Source: an uncultured Demequina sp. (GTDB taxonomy: Bacteria; Actinomycetota; Actinomycetes; Actinomycetales; Demequinaceae). From it: a DNA stretch of 16,953 nucleotides. Made by a program: the position numbers and the translations under genes. The number at the start of each line of letters is the position of its first letter. Positions within the stretch are counted from its first letter, which is position 1. Below are positions 1-7,715 of this stretch, one piece after another. The stretch spans positions 1-16,953 of the forward strand of contig CALALQ010000366.1 in the NCBI GenBank assembly GCA_937925595.1, read 5' to 3'. The notes under the pieces are model-generated. The model was not told the origin of the DNA and searched no databases. It was given only the letters and a program-made list of their open reading frames with translations.

Positions 1-9
1 GCCCACCTT

Positions 10-46
10 GCCAGGTTTCAGGATTCCCGTCCTGACCTGGCTTTTT
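10..46 (+). terminator. Rho-independent terminator of an upstream gene
   Basis: The left arm 10-23 pairs with the right arm 30-41 as a 12-bp GC-rich stem with a two-base TT bulge and a six-base loop TTCCCG. Five T follow at 42-46. This is the most classical intrinsic terminator in the window. It reads rightward, so it should end a gene lying before the window and insulate the operon that starts at 227. Confidence 0.85.
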
Positions 47-70
47 CACGATTTTGGCGCTTGCCACGTC

Positions 71-86
71 CTTGCCATCTGGCAAG
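71..86. promoter_or_regulatory. 16-bp palindrome (7-2-7), operator-like
   Basis: The sequence is CTTGCCA, two bases TC, then TGGCAAG, a perfect inverted repeat of seven bases per arm. It lies between a terminator and the first gene of the operon, which suits a dimeric repressor or partition-protein site. TTGCCA half-sites recur nearby on the plus strand. The binding protein is unknown; the ParB-like protein of the same operon is one candidate. Confidence 0.45.
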
Positions 87-184
87 CTATGCGCTCGCAT
101 GCCTTAGCAAACCCCAGGTCAGACGGCAGTTCCGGGCTTGGCGCGGCCTTGCCAGGAGCGGGGAGGCAGCGGGGACTGTGATGT

Positions 185-214
185 GCCGCAGGGTATCGGG
201 CAGCCCAGCCCGAA
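185..214 (+). promoter_or_regulatory. Leader element copy 1, GCCGCAGGGTAWCGGG type
   Basis: GCCGCAGGGTATCGGG is followed after six bases by GCCCGAA. CGGGC (197-201) can pair with GCCCG (208-212) to form a small hairpin. The element starts 42 nt before the ATG at 227. A near-identical element begins 43 nt before the ATG at 9994. Conserved sequence, a shared hairpin and an equal distance to the start suggest a leader RNA element or shared promoter. It does not match any riboswitch I can recall. Confidence 0.5.
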
Positions 215-226
215 AGGCACACTCGA

Positions 227-979
227 ATGCCCACCACCGCCCGCCCAGACCTGCGTGAGGTCGTCACCGCTGCCCGCAGTGACCACCGGCACTGGTCGAC
301 CCCTGACGCGCGAGCCCTCTTCGAGGTCGCCGTCGAAAAGCTCGCCCCCGTCGCCCGCCGCTTCGGCGCCGACCCCGCCGACGCGCTCTCCCACGCCCTC
401 GAGGTGTGGATCTTCGCGCCCGAGTCCGTCCTCGCCGACGAGACCTGCGACCTGTGGGCGTACACCGCCCAGGCCGTCCGTCACGCGTTCGAAGCCGAAG
501 CTGTCGCCAACGCCAAGGGAACCTCGGCCGCCGCCGCCCGCCGCGCCCACGCCAGCAGCATCCGGGGCCTGTCGAGCCTCGACGACATCGAGGTGGCCTA
601 CACGCCCTTCGACACCGACCCCGACGAGCAGGACCCCGCCGTCGCCGCCACCCACGCCAAGGCCCTCGCCGTCCTCGACAGCGTCCTCGTCATGGTCGGG
701 TTCACCCTCGACCAGCGGGCGTTCTTCGTGGACGTCCTGGCCGACATCGTCGCCGGCTCCCCATCGCAGCGTGCCACCCTGTCCCGTGCGCAGGCCGTCC
801 GGGACGTCGTCCGCCCGGAGATGACCCCGGGGCAGTGGAAGGCGCTGACGGAGATCGTCTTCGGCACCCCGACCGGCAAGCCCGGCATCATCGCCCTGGC
901 CGCCGCCGGACACGTCGCCCCCGCCGTCGAGCCCCACATCGCCTCCCGCATCGCTGACGCCCTGCAGGTGACCGCATGA
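227..979 (+). CDS. Divergent sigma-70-like protein (putative), first gene of the pilus operon
   Basis: This encodes 250 residues from an ATG preceded by AAAGG. I see a weak likeness to sigma factor region 2 at residues 33-95: a helix with ARRFG, then ADPADALSHA, and an aromatic LWAYTAQAVRH segment where sigma factors have FRAWLY.IARN. A basic AARR stretch and SLDD at 117-120 look like the usual linker, followed by an acidic spacer. FTLDQRAFF at 159-167 could open a region 4-like helix bundle, but no clear helix-turn-helix remains. The stop overlaps the next start by 4 bp (ATGA), so the two are translationally coupled. A role in directing transcription of this element is inference. It may be only a helical protein of unknown function. 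Confidence 0.7.
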   Translation: MPTTARPDLREVVTAARSDHRHWSTPDARALFEVAVEKLAPVARRFGADPADALSHALEVWIFAPESVLADETCDLWAYTAQAVRHAFEAEAVANAKGTSAAAARRAHASSIRGLSSLDDIEVAYTPFDTDPDEQDPAVAATHAKALAVLDSVLVMVGFTLDQRAFFVDVLADIVAGSPSQRATLSRAQAVRDVVRPEMTPGQWKALTEIVFGTPTGKPGIIALAAAGHVAPAVEPHIASRIADALQVTA

Positions 980-1950
980 GCAACGAGCCCCTGGTCACCC
1001 CGCAGCGGACCATGCACATCGACGACATCCGCGTCGGTGACCGCATCCGCGACATCGCACACGAGTCCATCGACGAGCTCACCGACTCCATCCAGGAGCT
1101 CGGGCTCCTGTACCCGGTCCTCGTGGACACCACAGGCGTGCTCATCGACGGCCTGCAGCGCCTCGAAGCGCTCCGCAACCTCGGCATCGACGAGGTTCCC
1201 GTCCTCATCGACCCCGACGTCACCGTCGGAGGGCACACCGACGAGGAGCTGCTGCGCCGAGAACTGGCCGCCAACGCCGCCCGCACGCAGTACACCGCCG
1301 TCGAAGCCGCTGCCGCCCGTCGGCGCCTGCGGGAGATGGTCGGGAAGGCACCCCAGCGCCGTCAGGGCCTGCCCGTCGCTGAGCGCCGCAAGCACTGGTC
1401 CAGCGAGCTGGCGACCGCTGAGACCGGAGTCTCGCGCTCCACCATGGACCGCGTGGACACGATCGTCCGCTACGCCGAAGACCACTCCCAGCCCGCCTCG
1501 GTCCGCCGCGTCGCCGTGACCGGTCTTGCCCGCATCGGCCGGGAAGGCGCCCCCGTCGACCGTGTCCTCAAAGAAGTCAAGGCAGCCGCCATCGGCGTGG
1601 ACGTGCTCGCCCGGTACCCGCAGCTGAGCGTGCTGCCGGAAGCCGCCCGAAACGGCATGGCAGCCGCCCTCGACGCGCTCCCCGAAGCCGACCGCAAGGC
1701 CCGCCTCGATGCCCTGTCCACCCTCGTCGGAAGCGACCCGGGACAGGCCGCCTCGTACCAGCGCCTTAGGGACACCAAGCGCATAGGGGAACTGCTGGAC
1801 ATCGGCCGTGAAGCCGCCGCCGCAGCACGAGCCCTGCAGGAAGGCTCCGGCCTTCCCGCAGACCTGCACCACAACTGGGCGGCCATCGCCAACCAGCTCG
1901 AAGACCTCGCCCGAGACCTTCGCACCGCACTCTCCGGAGACCACTCATGA
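976..1950 (+). CDS. ParB/Srx-domain DNA-binding protein
   Basis: This encodes 324 residues. The N-terminal ParB nuclease-like (Srx-fold) domain covers about residues 10-90. Box I is GLLYPV at 43-48 and box II is IDGLQRLEALRNLG at 57-70. The GERRxRA signature of chromosomal ParB is replaced by GLQRLEA, as in many plasmid and phage ParB-like proteins. A likely helix-turn-helix lies at about 140-160 (ELATAETGVSRSTMDRV). The C-terminal half is helical and alanine-rich. No ParA gene is seen, so classical partition is not supported from this window. It may instead be a regulator or nuclease. The start overlaps the upstream stop and the stop overlaps the next start (both ATGA), placing it inside the pilus operon. 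Confidence 0.85.
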   Translation: MSNEPLVTPQRTMHIDDIRVGDRIRDIAHESIDELTDSIQELGLLYPVLVDTTGVLIDGLQRLEALRNLGIDEVPVLIDPDVTVGGHTDEELLRRELAANAARTQYTAVEAAAARRRLREMVGKAPQRRQGLPVAERRKHWSSELATAETGVSRSTMDRVDTIVRYAEDHSQPASVRRVAVTGLARIGREGAPVDRVLKEVKAAAIGVDVLARYPQLSVLPEAARNGMAAALDALPEADRKARLDALSTLVGSDPGQAASYQRLRDTKRIGELLDIGREAAAAARALQEGSGLPADLHHNWAAIANQLEDLARDLRTALSGDHS

Positions 1951-2375
1951 CCACCGAACACCTGACCGCCACCGCTGAGGCGATGATCGACACGTTCGAC
2001 GCCCTCACCCGCAGCCCCCGGTTCTCCGACCCGACCGTCCTCAAAGAGCTGAACTCGTCGTACATGTACCTCGAGGAGCTCACCAAGGGCGAGAACGTCC
2101 CCGACGGTCAGCCCAACGGCATTCCCGCCCAGGCGTTCCTCAACGACATCTCTGAGGGTGTCCAGCTCGTCCTCGACGCTTCCGACCACCGGATGCTCGT
2201 CTCCGGCGCCACGCCCCGTGAGCTCAAGTGCGACACCTGCGGCAAGCTCATCAGCCACCACGACCGCACCGGCAGCTACACCAAGCTCGGCAACGCCGTC
2301 TCCAACATCGAGACCATCTTCGCCGTCCGCATCGCCAGCGAGAAGGCCGCAGCGAAGGCAGGTCGCCGTGCTTGA
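1947..2375 (+). CDS. Hypothetical protein with a CxxC motif
   Basis: This encodes 142 residues that I do not recognise. The N-terminal part is helical and acidic. Residues 95-106 read CDTCGKLISHHD, a CxxC followed by two histidines that could form a small metal site. The C-terminus is basic and alanine-rich. There are no membrane segments. Overlaps with the ParB-like gene (4 bp) and the first ATPase gene (8 bp) show it is expressed with the pilus motors. A role as an adaptor or small DNA/RNA-binding partner is only a guess. Confidence 0.8.
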   Translation: MTTEHLTATAEAMIDTFDALTRSPRFSDPTVLKELNSSYMYLEELTKGENVPDGQPNGIPAQAFLNDISEGVQLVLDASDHRMLVSGATPRELKCDTCGKLISHHDRTGSYTKLGNAVSNIETIFAVRIASEKAAAKAGRRA

Positions 2376-3522
2376 CCTTTCCGCAGCAACCAACAACAAC
2401 GAGTGGCTGGAGATGCTACTGACCGCCGCTGTCCGCCAGCGCTGGTCCGACCTCAAGTTCACGTACCACCTGGACACCGAGCGCACCGACACCGGTGAGG
2501 AAGGCGCCAACGCCAAGCTCCTGGTCTCAGCCCGCATCCACCGCAAGATGCAGCCGGTCGCCGGCCTCCAGGGCGTGTCCGCCAAGCGTGTGATGACCGG
2601 CCTCAAGACCGCGTCCGGCATCTCGTCGGGTCGGGCGGTCAAGCCTGAGGACGGCCTCTACAAGTTCCGGCCCGAAGGCGCAGACCGATTCATCGACATC
2701 CGTGTCGCCCTGTTCCCGACCATGGCCGGCGACACCATGGCGCTGCGTCTTCCGTCCACCGAGCGTCTCCTCGAAATCGACGACCTGAAGATGACCGCCC
2801 ACAACCGGGTGATGCTCGACCGGGCCATGTCGTACCCGAACGGTCTGACGCTGGTTGCCGGCCCCATGGGCTCCGGTAAGTCCACGACCATGCGGGCCAT
2901 CCTCAAAGGCATCGGCACTGACCAGCGCTCCGTCTGGGCTGTCGAAGACCCCGTGGAACTCACCATCGACGGTGTCGAGCAGATCGACATCAACGCTGAC
3001 GCCGGCAACGGCTGGCCCGAGGTGCTCACCGCCATCCGCCGTTCCGACCTCGAAGTCCTGATGATCGGTGAGATCCGGAACTACGAGCAGGCCTCCGCGG
3101 CCCTCGAAATCGGCAACGCAGGTGCGCAGGTGCTCTCCTCCATCCACGCCAACGACTCCGTCGGCGCGGTGCTCCAGCTGATGGAGCTCGCCGACTCCAA
3201 GCCGCACACGCTCGGCGCGCAGCTGCGCACCGTCATCAGCCAGCGGCTCATCCGAACCATGTGCGAGACCTGCGCCGGCATCCCCGGAATCTCGTGCCCG
3301 CTGTGCAGCGGTACCGGCTTCTCCGGTGTCCGCCCCGTCCACGAAATCCTGATCCTCGATGACGCCTTCATCGACGCTCTGGCGAACAAGGCGTCCACCA
3401 CGGACCTGCAGGCCGTGGCGAAGAGCTCGGGCATGCGGACGCTCTGGGAGTGCGCACAGGAACTCATCGCCGAAGGCGTGACCACCGTCGAAGAAGTGCA
3501 GGGAGTGCTTGGTCGTGAATAA
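2368..3522 (+). CDS. GspE/PilB-like secretion/pilus assembly ATPase
   Basis: This encodes 384 residues from a GTG at 2368. The GTG follows AAGGCAGG at suitable spacing and overlaps the previous stop by 8 bp; a longer in-frame start at 2158 would lie wholly inside the preceding gene. The N2-like domain starts at once (residues 12-140; AVRQRWSDLKF, later DIRVALFPTMAGDTMALRLP). Walker A is GPMGSGKST at 165-173. The Walker B region is LMIGEIRN at 231-238, and the His box includes H260. Four cysteines, C299, C302, C310 and C313, match the zinc-binding loop of PilB/GspE, followed by FSGVRPVHEIL. The tetracysteine loop argues for the assembly motor. The protein lacks the N1 domain and is PilT-sized, so it is unusually compact. 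Confidence 0.92.
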   Translation: MLDLSAATNNNEWLEMLLTAAVRQRWSDLKFTYHLDTERTDTGEEGANAKLLVSARIHRKMQPVAGLQGVSAKRVMTGLKTASGISSGRAVKPEDGLYKFRPEGADRFIDIRVALFPTMAGDTMALRLPSTERLLEIDDLKMTAHNRVMLDRAMSYPNGLTLVAGPMGSGKSTTMRAILKGIGTDQRSVWAVEDPVELTIDGVEQIDINADAGNGWPEVLTAIRRSDLEVLMIGEIRNYEQASAALEIGNAGAQVLSSIHANDSVGAVLQLMELADSKPHTLGAQLRTVISQRLIRTMCETCAGIPGISCPLCSGTGFSGVRPVHEILILDDAFIDALANKASTTDLQAVAKSSGMRTLWECAQELIAEGVTTVEEVQGVLGRE

Positions 3523-4684
3523 GGAACAACTGAAGCAGCGACTGGCGCAGCCGGGTCTGCTGGAAGAGCGGATGGCCCACCTCATCCGGACGCTCAAGGC
3601 CATCCAGGTGGAGTACGAGGACGCCTCGGACATCCAGTTCATCGGCGGTGACCGCATCTGGGTCCACGAGAACGGCAAGGACCTGCGCACCGCCCACGAG
3701 GTGGACGACTGGACGCTGCTGTGCTGGGCCGAAGCCCTCGGCCAGGAGCGCGGCGGAGCCGTCGAGCTCGCGTTCGGCGGGGCTGGCACCCTGGAAGCGG
3801 CCGCCAAGCTCGCTGACGTTCGCCTCCGTATGACGTGGCGCCGCCAGCACGGCGAGGCGGGTCGTCTGGCCCTGAACGCCCGTCTACTGCCGGTGGAGCC
3901 GCCTTCCATCGAGAGCCCCAGGTTCAAGAACAACCCCGTCCCGCAGGCCTTGGTCGACCTGGTCATGAACAACACCTCCGGCCTGGTCCTGTTCGAAGGT
4001 CCGACCGGTTCGGGTAAGTCCACGCTGCAGGCGGCGCTGGTCAACGAGGTGAACAAGACGCAGGCCCGTCACATCTACACGCTCGAAGACCCCATCGAGT
4101 TCATCCACCCGTCGAACATGTCCCTGGTGTCCCAGCGTGAGGTCCACACCGACCTCGACTCGTTCTACCAGGGCCTGCAGACTGCGAAGCGCTCGAAGCC
4201 GTCCATCATCCTCATCGGTGAGCTCCGCGACCTGCAGACCAAGCGTGCCGCACTCGAATCGGCCGGTGAGGGTGCGCTGGTGCTGGCTACCTCGCACGCG
4301 TCCGGTGTCTCGGAAGCTCTGGCCACGTTCATCGGCGCGTTCCCCGCTGAGGAGCAGAACGACATCAGCCAGCGCCTGGCGGTCACCCTCAAGGGTGTTG
4401 TCGTGCAGACCCTCATCCCGTCCGCTGACGGGAAGGTCGTCCCGGTCCGCGAGATGCTGACCGTCGACAACATCGTCTCCTCGATGCTCCGCGACCGCGA
4501 CACGGACCTGCGAGGCCTGATGGGCTCGTCGGCTGTGAAGCAGAGCCCGGGCACGTTCTCGAAGGACGACGACCTGTTCGAGCTGTACAGGTCGGGCCGC
4601 ATCACCCTCGAGACGATGGAGTTCTACGCCGACCGGTGGGCCGAGATTGAGGCGCGCCTGCGCCAGATGGGGGAGGTCCGATGA
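3515..4684 (+). CDS. PilT-like retraction ATPase
   Basis: This encodes 389 residues. GTG at 3515 is chosen over TTG at 3509 because GGGAG at 3501-3505 then lies nine bases upstream; it overlaps the previous stop by 8 bp, exactly like the junction before. Walker A is GPTGSGKST at 162-170. An Asp box EDPIEFIH follows. Walker B is IILIGELRD at 231-239 and the His box is SHAS with H261. The FPAEEQNDISQRLA segment and LKGVVVQTLIP are typical of PilT. There are no cysteine pairs, which separates it from the upstream ATPase. The AIRNLIRE signature of classical PilT is not seen; DNIVSSMLRD stands in its place. Two motors suggest an extending and retracting filament. Confidence 0.92.
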   Translation: MNKEQLKQRLAQPGLLEERMAHLIRTLKAIQVEYEDASDIQFIGGDRIWVHENGKDLRTAHEVDDWTLLCWAEALGQERGGAVELAFGGAGTLEAAAKLADVRLRMTWRRQHGEAGRLALNARLLPVEPPSIESPRFKNNPVPQALVDLVMNNTSGLVLFEGPTGSGKSTLQAALVNEVNKTQARHIYTLEDPIEFIHPSNMSLVSQREVHTDLDSFYQGLQTAKRSKPSIILIGELRDLQTKRAALESAGEGALVLATSHASGVSEALATFIGAFPAEEQNDISQRLAVTLKGVVVQTLIPSADGKVVPVREMLTVDNIVSSMLRDRDTDLRGLMGSSAVKQSPGTFSKDDDLFELYRSGRITLETMEFYADRWAEIEARLRQMGEVR

Positions 4685-7152
4685 GCGAGGAAGAGCGCCT
4701 CTCCCGCCGGGAATGGCGGCTTCGCAACGGCGGTGACAAGCCGTACGCGCCGGAGACGGTGTCCACCCCGCTGCCGTGGGGCCTGGCACCTGAGGCCGAG
4801 GCCGCGCCCGCGGCCGTGGAGCCCATCGCGGCTCCCGAGCCTGCCCCGGCCCCTGAGCCTGTCATCATCCCGGCCGCCACGCCGGCGGTCGAGTTCGTGA
4901 GCCCCGACTGGGAGACCCCGTCGCTGCCGGAGTCTGCCGCACCCGCCATCCAGGCTGCGACTCCTGAGTTCGCTCGCCCGTTCGAGCCGGCCGCCCGCGT
5001 GGTGCCCGCCCCGCTCCCGGTCACCCCCGACTGGGACAAGGTGCTCGAGAACGTCACCCCGGCCTTCGACACCTTCAAGACGGTGCCGGACGCGTGGGGC
5101 GACCTGGGCGGCGCCGAGGAGAAGTGGGACCCGGACGCGATCGTTGCCCTCGACGATGACGTGCTCCCGGAGCCGCCGAGGTTTATGCTCGGGTTCCGCA
5201 ATGCCGTGGACCGGTTCCTGGGCCGCAAGGCCTACGACCCGGTAGCGGCCACCCCGGACATGTTCGACGAGCGTGCCGCCGACGCCGAGCCGGCATTCGA
5301 AGAGACGGTCACCGTCGGGGCCGCCCCGGCAGAAGCCCCCGTCAGCAAGCGTGACCTCGCCCGCCAGGCGAAGGCCGACGCGAAGGCCGCCAAGGCTGCT
5401 GAACGTGAGTGCCGTGCCGCCGAGAAGGCCGCGAAGAAGAACAAGCCGGTCGCCGGAGACACTGAGGACGCAGGCGACGTCACCGTCAGCGAGGAGCTCT
5501 CCGACGCCTCGGCCCCCGCCTGGGAGACTGCGGCACCCGCATTCGACGCGTTCGAGACCCCGGCCGCCGACCAGGCCCCGGCGGAGGACAAGCCCGCGAA
5601 GACCTCGTGGAAGGAGCGCCGCGCCGCGAAGAAGGCTGCCGCCGACGCTCCCGCCCTCGACGCGGACGGCGACGTCGCCTGGACCGAGGACACCGAGCCC
5701 AAGCCGCTCAGCAAGCGCGAGCAGCGCGCCGCGGAGAAGGCCGCGAAGAAGGCAGAAGCCGAAGCGGAGAAGGCCGCCAAGGAGTCCGCCGCGTTCAGCG
5801 GAATCGAGCTCGACGAGCCGAAGAAGCTCACCAGCGCTGAGAAGAAGGCGAAGAAGGAAGACGCCAAGGTCAAGGCTCTCGCCGAGAAGAAGCGCGCGCA
5901 GTTCAAGGCCAAGGAGGAGAAGACCCTCGAAATCAAGCGCAAGCGCGAGGCCATGGACGAGGAGAAGCTCCTCGCCAACGAGCAGCGCGTCAAGGCGAAG
6001 ATGGACAAGAAGGCGCAGATGGAGTGGCGCAAGCTCCAGAAGCGTCGCGAGGCCATCAAGAAGAACGGCGGCAAGGAAGGTTTCTGGCAGGGCACGTCCA
6101 AGCCGAAGACCCTCGACATCGCCAACGCCGTCCGGTCCCTGGCCATCATCCTCGAGACCAGCCCCGCCGAGTACGACGCCGTCAAGATGATGGCGGAGGA
6201 GTTCGCCGGCAACCGCATCGGTGACGCGTTCGACCGCATCACCGACCGCCTGCTGCTCGAGAACATGACCCTCGTGGACGCATTCGCCCCCGAAGACCTG
6301 TTCCCGCCCGTGGTGCACAACATGCTCCGCGTCGGCGAGAAGACCGCCAAGCCCGCCGCGGCCCTCCGCACCGCGGTGGAGCTGATGGACGAGTCCAACG
6401 ACAACTCCCGCGAGCTCCGGTTCGCGGTCGCCCAGCCGCTGGTCATCGCCCTGCTGTCGCTGGCGACGCTGTTCGCGGTCGCGTGGATGGTCATGCCGGT
6501 GTTCGTGACCCTGTACGAGCAGCTGAACATGCCCATCGGCATGTTCACGAACGTCGTCCTGGTCTTCAGCGAGGTCACCAAGTACGTCTGCATCGCCCTG
6601 CTCACCCTCACCTTGTTCACCGTCGTCTGGTGGTTCGGGTGGGGACGGTCGGACCTGCGGGTGCGTATCGCCATCGACCGGTACAAGATGGCCGCCCCGC
6701 TCATCGGAAAGTCGCACCAGACCTCCGAGGCGTTCCAGATGTTCAACACCCTCGACTCGTACCTGTCTGTCGGCTCCACGGAGCGTGAAGCGCTGCTGGC
6801 GACCGCCAACGCGACCGAGAACCGTGCCATCCGCCGTCACCTCCGCATGATCAGCAACGGTCTTACCCGCGGTGAGAAGACGTTCGCGCAGTTCCTGGAC
6901 GACGAGATGTTCCCGCGCCTGGCGCGCAGCATCCTCGCGACCGGTCAGCGGTCGGGTCAGACGCTGCAGTCCATCAAGAACCTGCGGTCGGTCTACGAGA
7001 AGGAGTCGAAGATCGCCGGCAAGCAGAGCGTGGAGAGCGTCTCGAACGTGGTGTCGGTCGTCTCGACGGTCCTGTTCTCGACGACCGCCATCCTGGTGAC
7101 CATCCCGCCGCTGGAAATCTTCGGCGCGACCCTGTCGTACTCCGGCGGATGA
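4681..7152 (+). CDS. GspF/PilC-like inner-membrane platform protein with a long charged N-terminal extension
   Basis: This encodes 823 residues, about twice a usual PilC/GspF (about 400). Residues 470-823 hold two T2SS-F-type cytoplasmic repeats, about 480-580 and 675-780. Membrane segments lie at about 587-610, 628-652 and 788-815. The first 465 residues are cytoplasmic. Residues 1-180 are Pro/Ala-rich. About 220-465 is Lys/Ala/Glu-rich and probably coiled coil, with repeated SKRxxRxAxKA-like units. The start overlaps the PilT-like stop by 4 bp and the stop overlaps the peptidase start by 4 bp. In T4P systems this protein couples the motors to pilin insertion. The extension may substitute for missing PilM/N/O scaffolding or bind nucleic acid through its basic face; both ideas are inference. 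Confidence 0.9.
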   Translation: MSEEERLSRREWRLRNGGDKPYAPETVSTPLPWGLAPEAEAAPAAVEPIAAPEPAPAPEPVIIPAATPAVEFVSPDWETPSLPESAAPAIQAATPEFARPFEPAARVVPAPLPVTPDWDKVLENVTPAFDTFKTVPDAWGDLGGAEEKWDPDAIVALDDDVLPEPPRFMLGFRNAVDRFLGRKAYDPVAATPDMFDERAADAEPAFEETVTVGAAPAEAPVSKRDLARQAKADAKAAKAAERECRAAEKAAKKNKPVAGDTEDAGDVTVSEELSDASAPAWETAAPAFDAFETPAADQAPAEDKPAKTSWKERRAAKKAAADAPALDADGDVAWTEDTEPKPLSKREQRAAEKAAKKAEAEAEKAAKESAAFSGIELDEPKKLTSAEKKAKKEDAKVKALAEKKRAQFKAKEEKTLEIKRKREAMDEEKLLANEQRVKAKMDKKAQMEWRKLQKRREAIKKNGGKEGFWQGTSKPKTLDIANAVRSLAIILETSPAEYDAVKMMAEEFAGNRIGDAFDRITDRLLLENMTLVDAFAPEDLFPPVVHNMLRVGEKTAKPAAALRTAVELMDESNDNSRELRFAVAQPLVIALLSLATLFAVAWMVMPVFVTLYEQLNMPIGMFTNVVLVFSEVTKYVCIALLTLTLFTVVWWFGWGRSDLRVRIAIDRYKMAAPLIGKSHQTSEAFQMFNTLDSYLSVGSTEREALLATANATENRAIRRHLRMISNGLTRGEKTFAQFLDDEMFPRLARSILATGQRSGQTLQSIKNLRSVYEKESKIAGKQSVESVSNVVSVVSTVLFSTTAILVTIPPLEIFGATLSYSGG

Positions 7153-7631
7153 GCACCCGAGTCCTCGCCGCAACGAGCTCAGCCGTGGTCTTCACGGCTG
7201 CGCTCGTCAGCGGTGCCCCGTACGCGGTCGCCATGATGCTGGCCGTCCTCGTCGCGATCGCCGGGTTCGACGCGATGGAGTACCGGATCCCGAACACGCT
7301 CGCCGGGTTCTCCGCCGGCGCTGCCCTCAGCCTCTGGGGAATGAACGGGCTGCCGCCCGTCGCGTTCCTGTGCGCGGCGGTCGTCCTCGCCCTCCTGTGG
7401 GTGATGTGGGAGTCGGACCTGATCGGCGGGGGAGACGTGAAGCTCCTGCCTCCGGTGGTCCTGGCCGTCGCCGCAGCGGCCCCTGACACGGTGACCGCCG
7501 TCATCGCCACGGGCCTGCTGGTGCTGTCCACGTTCGCCATCGCCGGCCTGTGGGGCGCTCTGACACGGGCAACCGCTACCCCTGTCGCGGTCGGCGTGCC
7601 GCTGGCGTTCTGGATCTCACTGCCCAGCTAA
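7149..7631 (+). CDS. Short A24-family prepilin peptidase
   Basis: This encodes a 160-residue, highly hydrophobic protein with about five or six predicted membrane segments. The two catalytic aspartates of A24 peptidases are visible: D41 in FDAMEYRIPN and D96 in GGGDVKLL. The zinc-binding/methylase N-terminal domain of PilD is absent, so it has the TadV/CpaA-type minimal architecture and should cleave but not N-methylate. It ends the coupled operon and lies 84 bases before the first pilin gene. Its expected substrates are the small hydrophobic-helix proteins encoded downstream, mainly the three with an R-G site. Confidence 0.9.
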   Translation: MSTRVLAATSSAVVFTAALVSGAPYAVAMMLAVLVAIAGFDAMEYRIPNTLAGFSAGAALSLWGMNGLPPVAFLCAAVVLALLWVMWESDLIGGGDVKLLPPVVLAVAAAAPDTVTAVIATGLLVLSTFAIAGLWGALTRATATPVAVGVPLAFWISLPS

Positions 7632-7650
7632 CGCACCTCAAAGAGGTGCG
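7632..7650 (+). terminator. Perfect hairpin just after the peptidase gene
   Basis: CGCACCTC (7632-7639), loop AAA, and GAGGTGCG (7643-7650) form a perfect 8-bp stem directly after the TAA. There is no T tract. It may be a weak terminator, an RNA-processing site, or a 5' stabiliser of the pilin mRNA. A second hairpin GGCCG/CGGCC (7679-7683 with 7690-7694) follows in the same leader. Confidence 0.5.
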
Positions 7651-7715
7651 AACGGTGGTCTGGCTCTCCCCTGTAGAAGGCCGAATCTGCGGCCGTCAAT
7701 CTTGGAGGCCCGATC

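Larger units (their letters stand above)
47..226 (+). promoter_or_regulatory. Upstream regulatory region of the pilus operon
   Basis: No gene is seen here. The region holds a 16-bp palindrome CTTGCCA-TC-TGGCAAG at 71-86 and further direct TTGCCA copies at 61-66 and 149-154, with another at 9-14 inside the terminator. It also holds the leader element at 185-214. A ribosome binding site AAAGG lies at 213-217, nine bases before the ATG at 227. No convincing -35/-10 pair could be picked by eye. The promoter of the 227-7631 operon is expected here because this is the only gap before seven overlapping genes, but that is inference. Confidence 0.5.

Noticed and set aside
87..93. Minus-strand CGCATAG near the window start
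   Set aside because: It lacks the GGGG/GAGG part and precedes no visible minus-strand gene. A seven-base match is expected by chance about twice in this window.
185..226. Cyclic-di-GMP or other known riboswitch in the leader element
   Set aside because: The element is only about 30 bases with one small hairpin. It lacks the conserved cores of the riboswitch classes I can recall.
598..1944. 448-codon minus-strand open frame
   Set aside because: It lies opposite two well-supported coupled genes, has no ribosome binding site or domain, and mirrors their codon bias.
976..1950. Complete ParAB-parS partition system
   Set aside because: No ParA-type Walker ATPase is adjacent, and the box II arginine motif of canonical ParB is altered.
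2158..2367. N-terminal extension of the first ATPase
   Set aside because: The extra residues are Ser/Pro/Ala-rich translation of the overlapping upstream gene. The GTG at 2368 has a good ribosome binding site.
4624..7173. 849-codon minus-strand open frame and the 532-codon frame at 5232-6830
   Set aside because: Both are antisense to the platform protein gene. Their translations are low-complexity Arg/Gly/Leu or Ser/Ala-rich, as expected from strong third-position GC bias.
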